Shown here piece after piece: positions 25,834 to 33,961 of a DNA stretch of 64,000 nt. The position numbers and the translations under genes were made by a program. The notes under the pieces were generated by a model. That model was given only the letters and a program-made list of their open reading frames with translations. It was not told where the DNA came from and ran no database searches. Numbering within the stretch: position 1 is the first letter of the stretch; the number at the start of each line of letters is the position of its first letter. Origin of the DNA: Motiliproteus sp965230735 (GTDB lineage: Bacteria; Pseudomonadota; Gammaproteobacteria; Pseudomonadales; Balneatricaceae); assembly GCF_965230735.1 (NCBI RefSeq), contig NZ_OZ246016.1, positions 1,178,001 through 1,242,000 on the forward strand, read 5' to 3'.

Positions 25834-25892
25834 AGGACTTGTGACCCTTAGGGAACCCTAAAAGACTGAGTGGCTGTAGGGTCCTTAATAAA

Positions 25893-25925
25893 AAACACCC
25901 TCTTCTTGTGAAAGAGGGTGTTTTA
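25893..25925 (-). terminator. Terminator/attenuator hairpin between livK and livH
   Basis: On the minus strand a 13-bp stem (AAAACACCCTCTT and its complement) with a 7-base loop is followed by a T-rich tract. Located between the binding-protein gene and the permease genes, it probably lets livK be expressed in excess of livHMGF. Confidence 0.85.
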
Positions 25926-25942
25926 TCAGGACTAGCTATCGC

Positions 25943-27052
25943 TTACTTGACGGCAGTTTTGGAACCGTCCTTGTGCCAGTTGTAGACCACGAAGCTGAAC
26001 TCCTTCAGGTCGCCTTTGGCGTCGAAGGCCAGTTCGCCGGTCGGAGTGGCGAAGTTGTTAGCGCGCATGTGCTCGGCCATCTTGTAGGTGTCGACATCGC
26101 CGACAGCCGTGATGGAGTCAGCCATGATCTGCACGGCAGAGTAGGCCGGGAATACGAACGCACCGCTGGGGTCTTCGTTCTTGGCTTTGAAGGCGTCAAC
26201 CAGAGCAGCGTTCTTCGGGTCTTGGTCGAAGCTGTTCGGCAGAGTGACCAGCAGGCCTTCGGAAGCTTCACCGGCGATGGCGGTGATGTCCGGGTTACCC
26301 ACACCTTCTGGTCCCATGAACTGAGCACCGAAACCTTTCTCTTTGGATTGACGCAGGATCAGGCCCAGCTCCGGGTGGTAGCCGCCGTAGTAAACGAAGT
26401 CGACGTTTTCTTTCTTCAGCTTGCCGATCAGCGCGGAGAAGTCTTTGTCACCAGAGGTCACACCTTCGAACATCACGATGTTGATGCCGGCCTTATCCAG
26501 TTCGTTCTTAACGGAAGTGGCCAGACCTTCGCCGTACTGCTGCTTGTCGTGAATAACGGCAACGCGCTGCGGCTTGATGTTGTTGATGATGTGGCCAGCG
26601 GCAAACGGACCCTGCAGGCTGTCCAGACCGATGGTGCGGAATACCAGCTGGTAGCCTTTTTCGGTGATGCTCGGGCTGGTTGAAGCCGCGGTGATCATCA
26701 GGATGCCTTCATCTTCATAGATGTCGGAAGCCGGCTCGGTGGAGCTGGAGCACAGGTGACCTACAACCAGTTGAATGCCGTCGTTAACGATTTTGTTGGC
26801 TACCGCAGTGGCTTGCTTGGGATCGCAGGCGTCGTCGTATACCACGCCGACCAGCTTTTCACCATTCACACCGCCGTTCTTGTTGATCTGCTCGATCGCC
26901 ATCTTGGCACCGATGAACTGCATGTCGCCGTACTGCGCGACCGGACCGGTAACAGGGCCTGCCAGCGCAACCTTGATCTCTGCCTGAGCCACGGTGGCGC
27001 CCAGCATCATGGTAGAAATACCCAGTCCGAGGAGTGTTTTCTTGAAGTTCAT
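25943..27052 (-). CDS. livK: Branched-chain amino-acid ABC transporter periplasmic binding protein
   Basis: A 369-residue periplasmic binding protein of the LivJ/LivK/BraC family. The signal peptide is MNFKKTLLGLGISTMMLGA ending near VAQA, and the mature protein starts EIKVALAGPVTGPVAQYGDM. Ligand-contact regions include VVGHLCSSSTEPASDIYEDE and YGGYHPELG. The ATG at 27052 fits the signal peptide; the upstream in-frame extension does not. It is the first gene of the liv transcript. Confidence 0.95.
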   Translation of the reverse strand: MNFKKTLLGLGISTMMLGATVAQAEIKVALAGPVTGPVAQYGDMQFIGAKMAIEQINKNGGVNGEKLVGVVYDDACDPKQATAVANKIVNDGIQLVVGHLCSSSTEPASDIYEDEGILMITAASTSPSITEKGYQLVFRTIGLDSLQGPFAAGHIINNIKPQRVAVIHDKQQYGEGLATSVKNELDKAGINIVMFEGVTSGDKDFSALIGKLKKENVDFVYYGGYHPELGLILRQSKEKGFGAQFMGPEGVGNPDITAIAGEASEGLLVTLPNSFDQDPKNAALVDAFKAKNEDPSGAFVFPAYSAVQIMADSITAVGDVDTYKMAEHMRANNFATPTGELAFDAKGDLKEFSFVVYNWHKDGSKTAVK

Positions 27053-27224
27053 TCTCGACTTTCCCGATATTGTTCTGTTTTTGTTTGCCGTCAGACAGGG
27101 TCCGAAGGCGAGGTTTTTCGATCCTTTGAGCGGGGCCGCTAACAACTTGATTTAGATCGTGCCGTCGGGCTGCTCATAAGCGCCTAACCTTACCGTCAGC
27201 GCGACGCTTAATGCAAATTTTTTA

Positions 27225-27274
27225 ACAGCCGTCAATAATAACAAGCATGAAAATTGAAGATTATTTACGGCTGT
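27225..27274. promoter_or_regulatory. Inverted repeat upstream of livK
   Basis: ACAGCCGT at 27225-27232 is mirrored by ACGGCTGT at 27267-27274, with AT-rich similarity continuing on both sides (AATAA/TTATT). The centre is about 200 bp upstream of the livK start. It could be an operator for a nutritional regulator such as Lrp or NtrC, but no specific site is recognised. Confidence 0.45.
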
Positions 27275-27446
27275 AAAATATCTAAAACAAACTGTTTGGT
27301 TTTGCGATCGTTTTTTGCCCAATAGGTCGTCCGGAGATATTGCCGGACCAAGGAAAAGGTAGCCTATTTTTTGACCGTCATGGCGTCGGGTTTTCAGCTC
27401 ACAGTTATCGGCTTTCGGCATTGTTAAAAAAAGTGTTTCGGGGCGG

Positions 27447-27474
27447 TTGACACCCGGGCTGGATGCGGTAATAT
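27447..27474 (+). promoter_or_regulatory. Strong promoter of the Ser-Asn-Lys-Lys tRNA cluster
   Basis: A consensus TTGACA (27447-27452), 16-bp spacer and TAATAT (27469-27474). Transcription would begin near 27481, just before tRNA-Ser. Confidence 0.88.
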
Positions 27475-27488
27475 GCGCACCTCGCTGC

Positions 27489-27579
27489 GGAGGGGTGGCA
27501 GAGCGGTTGAATGCACCGGTCTTGAAAACCGGCGTAGGTTAATAGCCTACCGAGAGTTCGAATCTCTCCTCCTCCGCCA
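27489..27579 (+). tRNA. tRNA-Ser (anticodon TGA)
   Basis: A 91-nt class II tRNA with a long variable arm (GTAGGTTAATAGCCTAC) and encoded CCA. The anticodon loop CTTGAAA gives TGA. The acceptor GGAGGGG pairs with CTCCTCC, with one G-T pair. Confidence 0.97.
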
Positions 27580-27592
27580 TTTTTTCGGTTGG

Positions 27593-27668
27593 TCCCCGAT
27601 AGCTCAGTTGGTAGAGCAGTAGACTGTTAATCTATTGGTCGCTGGTTCGAGTCCAGCTCGGGGAGCCA
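27593..27668 (+). tRNA. tRNA-Asn (anticodon GTT)
   Basis: A 76-nt cloverleaf with encoded CCA: acceptor TCCCCGA, D-arm GCTCAGTTGGTAGAGC, anticodon loop CTGTTAA and T-arm GGTTCGAGTCC. It is the second gene of the cluster. Confidence 0.97.
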
Positions 27669-27727
27669 CGAAAAAATAAGCGTCCGCCTGAAGGTTTCTA
27701 CCAGTCTTCAGGTTGGGAATTCGGAAT

Positions 27728-27803
27728 GGGTTGTTAGCTCAGTTGGTAGAGCAGTTGGCTTTTAACCAATTGGTCACAGGTTCGAATCCTGTACAACCCA
27801 CCA
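27728..27803 (+). tRNA. tRNA-Lys (anticodon TTT), copy 1
   Basis: A 76-nt cloverleaf with encoded CCA: acceptor GGGTTGT, anticodon loop CTTTTAA and T-arm GGTTCGAATCC. It is identical to the next gene. Confidence 0.97.
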
Positions 27804-27840
27804 TCCGAATTTCATCGTTAGTCCCGTCCGGGGCCTGAGT

Positions 27841-27916
27841 GGGTTGTTAGCTCAGTTGGTAGAGCAGTTGGCTTTTAACCAATTGGTCACAGGTTCGAAT
27901 CCTGTACAACCCACCA
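27841..27916 (+). tRNA. tRNA-Lys (anticodon TTT), copy 2
   Basis: Identical over 76 nt to the copy at 27728-27803, a tandem duplication with a 37-bp spacer. It is the last gene of the cluster. Confidence 0.97.
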
Positions 27917-28240
27917 TCTTCTTCTTCTTCTCAGTCTGATTTCTGTGTACTGGTCTCGACCAATGGTTGCGTCTGCCTGTTGTGCAGGATGAGAGCCTGC
28001 TGGTTCGAACCTAGCAGCTTAGCTGCGACGCACTGTTAGCGCGTCCTGATAACAGTCCTGGTGGAAGGGGTAGCGACGCATTACCCTGCATAACTCTCCA
28101 TCTTCTTTCTTTTATGCCAATCTCTTGATTTCCGGCTTCTCGGCTTAGTTTGCACCTGTGTGGTATGCAAAGCTGTGGTGGGTTTGTGCGGGGTGATAAG
28201 GTTTTTGAATTGCCCCGGAATAGTTTCCGGGGTGGTGGGA
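27917..28240. other. Gene-free stretch after the tRNA cluster with hairpin repeat
   Basis: 324 bp between tRNA-Lys and the stop of the cyclase gene. No credible gene. It contains a TCT-repeat tract (27917-27932), a TGGTTCGAACC sequence reminiscent of a T-arm, a palindrome GCAGCTTAGCTGC near 28014-28026, and two copies of GCGACGCA (28024 and 28073 regions), which also appear inverted near 6343. Confidence 0.55.
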
Positions 28241-29476
28241 CTACTGGTTGACGCAGACCTGGTTACGTCCCTCGTGTTTGGCGCGGTAGAGCTGTTGGTC
28301 TGCCTGCTCCAGGCGTGCTTGAAGCTGTTCAACCGAGTTGTCGGCGCAGATGCCGAAGCTCATGGTGACGGCAAGGCCGGGGGCGGTCTTGTGCCAGGGG
28401 TGCTGTTCGATTCGCCGGCGGATTCTGTCCATCATCTCGATGGCTTTGGCCTGGTTGGTGTTGGGCAGGATAAAGACCATCTCTTCTCCGCCGTAGCGTG
28501 CAACCAGATCGCTGCTGCGGATCTCTCTGAGCAGAATCTCGGAGACCTGTTGAAGGACTCGGTCGCCAATGGTGTGGGAGAAGTTGTCGTTGATCATCTT
28601 GAAATGATCGATGTCGGCCAGGATTACCGCTAAAGGATGCTGGTAACGGGTGGCGTTGGACAGCAGTAGCTGGGCTTCTTCATTAAAAAAGCGCCGGTTA
28701 TAGAGGCCGGTCAGTTCATCCCTGATACTGAGTTCTTTGAGCTGTTTGGCTTGTTGCTCAATCAGCTGGTGGGATTCTTCCAGCTCCCGGTAGGCATTGA
28801 CCAAGCGTGTGTTCATCGAATTGAACGCGTTGGCCAGCAGGCCGATCTCATCTCGGGCGTTGATCTTCACCTGTTGCTGCAGGTCGCCTTCCGCCATTCT
28901 GTTGACAGCCTCAATCAGCTGATTCAGTGAGCGGGTTATCTGGCTGCCCTTCCAGGCGGCCAGCGGAAGGATCATGGCGATCGCAACCAGCAGTGAGAAC
29001 TGCAGGGTCTCTTCCACGCTGTGCAGGTAAGTCTTGTCCGAGGCGGATAGCGGGATTTCGTCGATCGGACTGATGTAGGCCACAATCTTGTCGTCGATTT
29101 TGATCTTTTCGGGATCATCGAAAATACCGAGGCTGATCTTATCCCCGGGTTGGTGGTCGGGAGTGCTGCTAAGGCTGTGGCCATTGTGGTCAATAACCAG
29201 GCTGTCGATCTGGTGGCTGGCTTGAGGTTTTGACTCGGCATCAAGATGCGCAGCGGCGAACAGGGCGAAGCGTTTGGCGTCCTGGGGTGTGCCCCAGGAT
29301 GGGTGGGCTTGTTGATACTGTCCGATTGTCTGCTGATAAGCTCTGATGGTGGGCTTGAGCGCGTCCTCGGTCAGCTCGTGCTTGATCATATGTGGGGTCA
29401 TCAAGTAGACGATGGCGCCGAGCAGTAGGCAGGTGAATAACAGGGTGCTGATCAGTTTTATTTTTATGCGGTTCAT
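28241..29476 (-). CDS. Membrane diguanylate cyclase (HAMP-GGDEF)
   Basis: A 411-residue inner-membrane enzyme making c-di-GMP. Transmembrane segments at about 7-28 and 155-175 enclose a periplasmic sensor region. A HAMP domain (about 175-228, GSQITRSLNQLIEAVNRMAE) and a short coiled coil lead to the GGDEF domain (about 245-408). The active site is RYGGEEMVF, intact, and the inhibitory RxxD site is RSSD five residues before it, so product inhibition is expected. The signal sensed is unknown. It is unlinked to the FimX-like receptor at 4-6 kb but could feed it. Confidence 0.93.
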   Translation of the reverse strand: MNRIKIKLISTLLFTCLLLGAIVYLMTPHMIKHELTEDALKPTIRAYQQTIGQYQQAHPSWGTPQDAKRFALFAAAHLDAESKPQASHQIDSLVIDHNGHSLSSTPDHQPGDKISLGIFDDPEKIKIDDKIVAYISPIDEIPLSASDKTYLHSVEETLQFSLLVAIAMILPLAAWKGSQITRSLNQLIEAVNRMAEGDLQQQVKINARDEIGLLANAFNSMNTRLVNAYRELEESHQLIEQQAKQLKELSIRDELTGLYNRRFFNEEAQLLLSNATRYQHPLAVILADIDHFKMINDNFSHTIGDRVLQQVSEILLREIRSSDLVARYGGEEMVFILPNTNQAKAIEMMDRIRRRIEQHPWHKTAPGLAVTMSFGICADNSVEQLQARLEQADQQLYRAKHEGRNQVCVNQ

Positions 29477-29545
29477 CGTGGCAGGCTATGGGTCGTCGGG
29501 TTTTGCTGGGAGGGTTGCTGATCGTGAGCTGGGATGGGTCTCGAT

Positions 29546-30064
29546 CTATCCGTTGTCCTGATTCGGCGGGTGGTAGCTGATCTGGATGATTTCGTAGTGT
29601 TTGGTGCCGTTTGGGGTTTGTACCTCGACTTCGTCATCCAGCGATTTTTTCAGTAGTGCGCGTGCCAGGGGGGCGTCCATGCTGATATAGCTTTTGTCGG
29701 TATCGATCTCGTCCGGGCCGACAATTCGATAGCAGACCTCATGATCTTCCTCGTCGATCAGAGTAACCCAGGCGCCAAAGAAAACTTTGTCGGTTTCGGC
29801 GGGTATCCGGTCAACCACGGTAATATCTTCGAGCCGCTTGCTGAGGTAGCGGACTCGTCGGTCGATTTCGCGTAGTTGTTTCTTGCCGTAGATATATTCG
29901 GCGTTTTCGGAGCGATCCCCTTGGGCTGCCGCTTCGCGAACCGCTTCGGTGACCTGGGGGCGTTTGATCTTCCACAGGTACTTCAGCTCCTCGGTCAGTT
30001 TGCGCTCACCTTCGGCGGTAATGTACTTGCTGCTGGGTTTGGCCGGTGGGCGGTAGCGGGACAT
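29546..30064 (-). CDS. greB: Transcription elongation factor GreB
   Basis: A 172-residue factor that stimulates RNA cleavage in backtracked RNA polymerase. The N-terminal coiled coil carries the acidic tip in AAAQGDRSENAEYIYGK, and the C-terminal FKBP-like domain covers about 90-165. The length and the basic N-terminus (SRYRPPAKPSSKYIT) favour GreB over GreA. It stands alone between the cyclase gene and a divergent small gene. Confidence 0.95.
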   Translation of the reverse strand: MSRYRPPAKPSSKYITAEGERKLTEELKYLWKIKRPQVTEAVREAAAQGDRSENAEYIYGKKQLREIDRRVRYLSKRLEDITVVDRIPAETDKVFFGAWVTLIDEEDHEVCYRIVGPDEIDTDKSYISMDAPLARALLKKSLDDEVEVQTPNGTKHYEIIQISYHPPNQDNG

Positions 30065-30266
30065 CAGGAATCTCCGGGACGATCGGGTACGGATTTAGTC
30101 CGCATCATAGCCGGCTTTAAGGAGAAGTCGAGTGCTATTCTGTTGGGTAGAAAGGCTAAAGATCAACGCCGCTTGGCCGATTCTTTGGCTACGCCGCTGT
30201 TGTCGGGGTTATGACCTGGCGCCGATCCCTATCGGATGGTGGTTGGCGGTTGTTTGGATAGAAGTC

Positions 30267-30704
30267 ATGCGTTCTGAAGAGATAGTTAATGCCCGTATAG
30301 AAGCGCTCCATGCTGGCGTCAGCCCGGCAGTGCGGCGCTCGGATGGCGCTCAGTTCGCGATGATGTTGAGCATGATTTCAGCGTCGCAGGATTGGGCTCG
30401 TCAGCTGTCGAGTGAGCCGGCTTCGGAAGCTGATGTGCCGTCCAGGCTGGATCGAAATCACCTGTATACCCCAGAGTTGGTTGGTCGAATGGGACAGGCT
30501 CTTCAAGACGAGCGGCCTGGCGATCTGCAGATGCTGGTGTCCTGGCTCGATACCGTGCCGCTGTCCGGGCGCTATGCGGCCACGGTGGCTGCAGAAGATT
30601 CGGAGTCGTCTGATCAGTTGCCGTTGTCACAGGCGGCGGTGCTGGCCAAGGGCTACGACATGGTGGGTGAGATCCAGGAGTCTTCGGTCCAGGTGGCGGC
30701 CTGA
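30267..30704 (+). CDS. Small conserved-looking protein of unknown function
   Basis: A 145-residue soluble protein that I do not recognise. It is alpha-helical and acidic, with DGAQFAMMLSMISASQDWARQL and a C-terminal LPLSQAAVLAKGYDMVGE. No signal peptide, membrane segment or known motif is seen. The ATG at 30267 starts the compact reading frame; the open frame upstream encodes unlikely sequence. It is divergent from greB and convergent with the small gene at 30755. Codon use resembles its neighbours, so it is probably real. Confidence 0.6.
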   Translation: MRSEEIVNARIEALHAGVSPAVRRSDGAQFAMMLSMISASQDWARQLSSEPASEADVPSRLDRNHLYTPELVGRMGQALQDERPGDLQMLVSWLDTVPLSGRYAATVAAEDSESSDQLPLSQAAVLAKGYDMVGEIQESSVQVAA

Positions 30705-30754
30705 TCTCTCTTCTTTTCGGGTGTGTGCTTTTCTGGGTGACTCTTGGCGAGTAT

Positions 30755-31144
30755 CTAGCCGCGCCAGAGTATCTGTTGTTCGCCGTCTTCTTTAACCGAC
30801 CACCACTCGTCCGGTTCATCCCCTTCCTTCCAGCCTGAAGCGATGCAGCGGATTTCAGTCCCCAGTTGTTGGCAGGCATGGCGCGCGCAATCCAGATCCT
30901 GCGGCCAGCGGGTGTTATCCGAATCAAACCAGAGGCTGCTGAAATCCTTGGCGGCGCGATCGATCAGCGTGATGGGAATCAAGATGCCGTTGAGGCTCGC
31001 CTGATAGCGGTAGGTCTGGCCTCGCTGCTGCTGTAATTCCAGTTGGTCGAATTCCGCTTCCAGCCAGGCATTGATCTGTTCCACCGAGCGCTGCTTGATG
31101 TAGATCTCGATATCCGGGTGGCGTTCAGTGCTGGTCTGGGTCAT
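30755..31144 (-). CDS. Small acidic protein of unknown function downstream of rlmA
   Basis: A 129-residue soluble protein, unrecognised. It is rich in Trp and acidic residues, with a C-terminal EGDEPDEWWSVKEDGEQQ. INAWLEAEFDQLELQQQRGQ suggests a helical N-terminal half, followed by a beta-rich part. Its start overlaps the upstream small membrane gene by 20 bp, so the two are probably cotranslated with rlmA and dapE. Confidence 0.65.
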   Translation of the reverse strand: MTQTSTERHPDIEIYIKQRSVEQINAWLEAEFDQLELQQQRGQTYRYQASLNGILIPITLIDRAAKDFSSLWFDSDNTRWPQDLDCARHACQQLGTEIRCIASGWKEGDEPDEWWSVKEDGEQQILWRG

Positions 31145-31406
31145 TGCTGATAAACCTGATAATTCGCAGAAGGCTGAGGCTGAGGTAGCCGATAGCGGCC
31201 AGTATACCGCCGCCGGCGAGGCACGCCAGTCCGGCCAGGGCGGTGATCTCCTGAGCCAGTGAGCTGGGAAGGGCTTTCTCGGCGTAATAGATCAGTCCCA
31301 GTCCGGCAAAAAACAACGTGGCGCCGGCGAGTACCCGGTTCAGGTTGCGGCGTGGATTTTCGGTCTGGCGGGTCAGCCAGGACTGGAAACCTTTAGAGAG
31401 TCGCAT
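31125..31406 (-). CDS. Small two-helix membrane protein of unknown function
   Basis: A 93-residue protein with a basic N-terminus (RQTENPRRNLNR) and two transmembrane segments, about 27-42 (AGATLFFAGLGLIYYAE) and 52-80 (ITALAGLACLAGGGILAAIG). The short acidic tail ends SNDPDQH. I do not recognise the family. It overlaps rlmA by 14 bp and the next gene by 20 bp, consistent with one transcript. Confidence 0.65.
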   Translation of the reverse strand: MRLSKGFQSWLTRQTENPRRNLNRVLAGATLFFAGLGLIYYAEKALPSSLAQEITALAGLACLAGGGILAAIGYLSLSLLRIIRFISNDPDQH

Positions 31407-32274
31407 CGGTTGCGTGACTCTGGGCGCTAACGTTCCGGTAAAGCTGCAAGCGAACGTCCAGCGTCAGCTCCAGTTGCTCGGTCTGCTGCAGGCGTTGGCG
31501 AGCGGCTTCGTCGGCGCGCCATTGGTGCGGGGTCATAGCCAGTAGCTGCAGGATGGCCCGGTTGTTGTCGAGTTTGAACCGATATTGGACCTGCTGCGTC
31601 TCGATAGGCTTGAATGCCGGATGAAGGCTGTCGGTTGGATCGAAGAAGCGTCGTTTGACTTCAGGGTAGATCAGCTCGCGCAGTTCGATCAGATGGTCTT
31701 CGCCGGCGGTGGCGACCAGCAGCAGTCCGTCGGGCTTCAGAACGTTGGCAAAGCTGTCCCGGCTGGTGGGAGCAAACAGGCACAGGATGGCATCCTGGCT
31801 GGCCGGCAGTAGTGGAAGCTGGCGGCTGGAGGCGACCAGCCACTGGATCTGCTTGCTGCGCTGGCAGGCGGCTCGGATCGCGGGTTTGGAGATATCGATG
31901 GCGCTGACCAGGGCAGTCTGGAGGTGCGCCAAGGCTTGTTGAAGGCGAGCGCTGTAATAGCCTTCGCCGCAGCCGCTGTCGAGAATATTAGCGTTGCTGT
32001 CGATCTCGAGGTGGTTCAACAGCTGTTGATTGATGGCGTCGGATAGTGCCTGGTAGTGCCCCAGCGCCAAAAACTCGCGTCGGTTGTTGACCATGGCGGC
32101 ATCGTCGCCGGGGGCGCGGGAGCGTTTGTTCTGTACCGGCAGCAGATTCAGGTAACCCTGTCGGGCCCGGTCAAAGCTGTGGTTGTTGCCGCAGGCGACC
32201 CCGCCTGCGGTGGCGGCCAAAGGCTGCCTGCACAGCGGGCAGCTGAGGTTGTTGTGAGCCGGAGATTCGGTCAA
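31393..32274 (-). CDS. rlmA: 23S rRNA (guanine-N1)-methyltransferase RlmA
   Basis: A 293-residue SAM-dependent enzyme methylating G745 (E. coli numbering) in 23S rRNA. The N-terminal zinc site is Cys12, Cys15, Cys28 and His32 (CPLC and CGNNHSFDRARQGYLNLL). The SAM-binding ILDSGCGEGYYSARL follows. The start is a TTG at 32274, 7 bp after dapE; no better start precedes the zinc site. Confidence 0.93.
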   Translation of the reverse strand: MTESPAHNNLSCPLCRQPLAATAGGVACGNNHSFDRARQGYLNLLPVQNKRSRAPGDDAAMVNNRREFLALGHYQALSDAINQQLLNHLEIDSNANILDSGCGEGYYSARLQQALAHLQTALVSAIDISKPAIRAACQRSKQIQWLVASSRQLPLLPASQDAILCLFAPTSRDSFANVLKPDGLLLVATAGEDHLIELRELIYPEVKRRFFDPTDSLHPAFKPIETQQVQYRFKLDNNRAILQLLAMTPHQWRADEAARQRLQQTEQLELTLDVRLQLYRNVSAQSHATDATL

Positions 32275-32281
32275 GACTCAA

Positions 32282-33436
32282 TCACTCGCTTGCCCGGACT
32301 TCGCTAAACAGTCGGGCGAGGATGTTCTCGTAAAGCTCTGACAGGGTATCCAGATCCTTGGCGCGGACATGCTCGTTGATCTGATGGATGGTGGCGTTGC
32401 AGGGGCCGAGTTCGACTACCTGGGCACCGGTCGGGGCGATAAAGCGACCGTCGGAGGTGCCGCCGGAGGTAGATAGCTCGGTGTCCCGTCCGGTAATTGC
32501 CTTGATGCTGGCCTGGCAGGCTTCAACCAGGGCGCCTTCGCCGGTGATAAACGGGTTGCCGGACAGTACCCAATCAAGGGCGTAGTCGAGCTGGTGCTTA
32601 TCCAGAATGGCGTGAACGCGTTGCTTGATCTGCTCAGCGGTCAGTTCGGTGGAGAAGCGCAGGTTGAACTTGACCTCCAGTTCGCCCGGAACTACGTTTG
32701 TGGCGCCGGTGCCGGCATGGATGTTGGAGATCTGGAAACTGGTCGGCGGGAAGTAATCGTTGCCCTGGTCCCAGACTTCGGCGGACAGTTCGGCCAGTGC
32801 CGGTGCGGCCAGGTGGACCGGATTGCGGGCCAGGTGCGGGTACGCCACATGGCCTTGCTTGCCGTGCACCGTCAAGACACCGCTGATCGAGCCGCGACGA
32901 CCGTTCTTGATCACGTCGCCAACCTTTTTGGTGCTGCTGGGTTCGCCGACGATGCACCAGTCGATTTTTTCATTGCGGGCTTCCAGTACGTCGATGACGC
33001 GGGTGGTGCCGTTGATGAAGTCTCCCTCTTCATCCGAGGTGATCAACAGGGCGATCGACCCGGGATGGTCGGGATGGTGCTCGATAAAGCGCTCCAGTGC
33101 GGTCATAAAGGCGGCGATGCTGCCTTTCATATCCGCCGCACCTCGGCCGTACAGGTTGCCCTCGTGGATCTGCGGCTCGAACGGAGGGTGGCTCCAGCGC
33201 TCGACTGGACCGGACGGGACCACGTCGGTGTGGCCGGCGAAGCAGAACACGGGGCCGTCATTGCCGCGTCGTGCCCAGAGGTTGGTGACATCCTCAAACG
33301 GCAGGCGCTCGATCTCGAAGCCCAGCTTCTCCAGGCGCTGGATCAGCAGTTCCTGGCAGCCTTGGTCATCGGGGGTGACCGAAGGGCGGGTAATCAAGTC
33401 CATGGCCAGGGTGAGAGTCGGGGTGAGCGCGGGCAT
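32282..33436 (-). CDS. dapE: Succinyl-diaminopimelate desuccinylase
   Basis: A 384-residue zinc-dependent M20-family amidohydrolase that produces LL-diaminopimelate for lysine and peptidoglycan synthesis. Metal-site motifs are FAGHTDVVPSGP, YGRGAADMKGSIAAF and LLITSDEEGDFINGT, the last with the catalytic Glu. The tail CNATIHQINEHVRAKDL holds a further ligand. It heads a leftward group with rlmA and two small genes. Confidence 0.96.
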   Translation of the reverse strand: MPALTPTLTLAMDLITRPSVTPDDQGCQELLIQRLEKLGFEIERLPFEDVTNLWARRGNDGPVFCFAGHTDVVPSGPVERWSHPPFEPQIHEGNLYGRGAADMKGSIAAFMTALERFIEHHPDHPGSIALLITSDEEGDFINGTTRVIDVLEARNEKIDWCIVGEPSSTKKVGDVIKNGRRGSISGVLTVHGKQGHVAYPHLARNPVHLAAPALAELSAEVWDQGNDYFPPTSFQISNIHAGTGATNVVPGELEVKFNLRFSTELTAEQIKQRVHAILDKHQLDYALDWVLSGNPFITGEGALVEACQASIKAITGRDTELSTSGGTSDGRFIAPTGAQVVELGPCNATIHQINEHVRAKDLDTLSELYENILARLFSEVRASE

Positions 33437-33497
33437 CGGGGCTACCTTATTGTGGTTGGGGTGAAGTTGTTTCGATGTGTCGCTGAGTATTGCGGCT

Positions 33498-33800
33498 TTA
33501 TCGCATCAGGTTGGATAGCTTCGGGTCAGGCTCTTCGGCGGCGCGGTAAAGCAGGGCAATATTGCCGATCTGTTGAACCAGTTCAGCCTGGGTCTGATCG
33601 CACAGTTCGCTGATCAGGGCTTTCTTAACCTCGCGGTCACCGACGTTGAACTTCACTTTGATCAGTTCGTGATCTTCCAGGGCGCGGTCGATCTCAAGCT
33701 GAACCCCTTCGGAGAGGCCGTTGCCGGCGACGGTGACGATCGGGTTGAGACGGTGTCCCAGGCTGCGGAAGTGCTTTTTTTGCGTGGCGGATAGGCTCAT
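33498..33800 (-). CDS. yhbY: Ribosome-assembly RNA-binding protein YhbY (CRM domain)
   Basis: A 100-residue CRM-domain protein associated with pre-50S particles. FRSLGHRLNPIVTVAGNGLSE matches the family start, and the basic KVKFNVGDREVKKALI helix follows. It is divergent from rlmE with 161 bp between them, the usual arrangement beside the rlmE-ftsH genes. Confidence 0.94.
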   Translation of the reverse strand: MSLSATQKKHFRSLGHRLNPIVTVAGNGLSEGVQLEIDRALEDHELIKVKFNVGDREVKKALISELCDQTQAELVQQIGNIALLYRAAEEPDPKLSNLMR

Positions 33801-33961
33801 AATGATACGTTCGGTTTAGCGTTACTGGCCGAGCCGTCGCGGTAGCCTGAAACACATCGGTGTTCCGGTCGCGGATTTAGGCATCGGGCGGGAAACCAGC
33901 AATTTTACCCCACTCCAGCGGCGCTTAGTAGCGCGGCGTGACTGATCAGAACGGAAAATTT

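Larger units (their letters stand above)
27053..27488. other. Regulatory region between livK and the tRNA cluster
   Basis: 436 bp without a credible gene. It is AT-rich, especially 27190-27330, holds an inverted repeat at 27225-27274 on the livK side, and ends in the strong tRNA promoter at 27447-27474. The livK promoter must lie here, but I see no clear -35/-10 match. Confidence 0.65.

Noticed and set aside
27053..27145. A 31-residue N-terminal extension of LivK
   Set aside because: It would place a hydrophilic stretch ahead of a perfectly good signal peptide.
27728..27916. Two identical 76-bp repeats with a 37-bp spacer, CRISPR-like at first sight
   Set aside because: Each unit folds as a complete tRNA-Lys with CCA; there are only two units, so this is a tandem tRNA duplication. 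No CRISPR array was seen elsewhere in the window.
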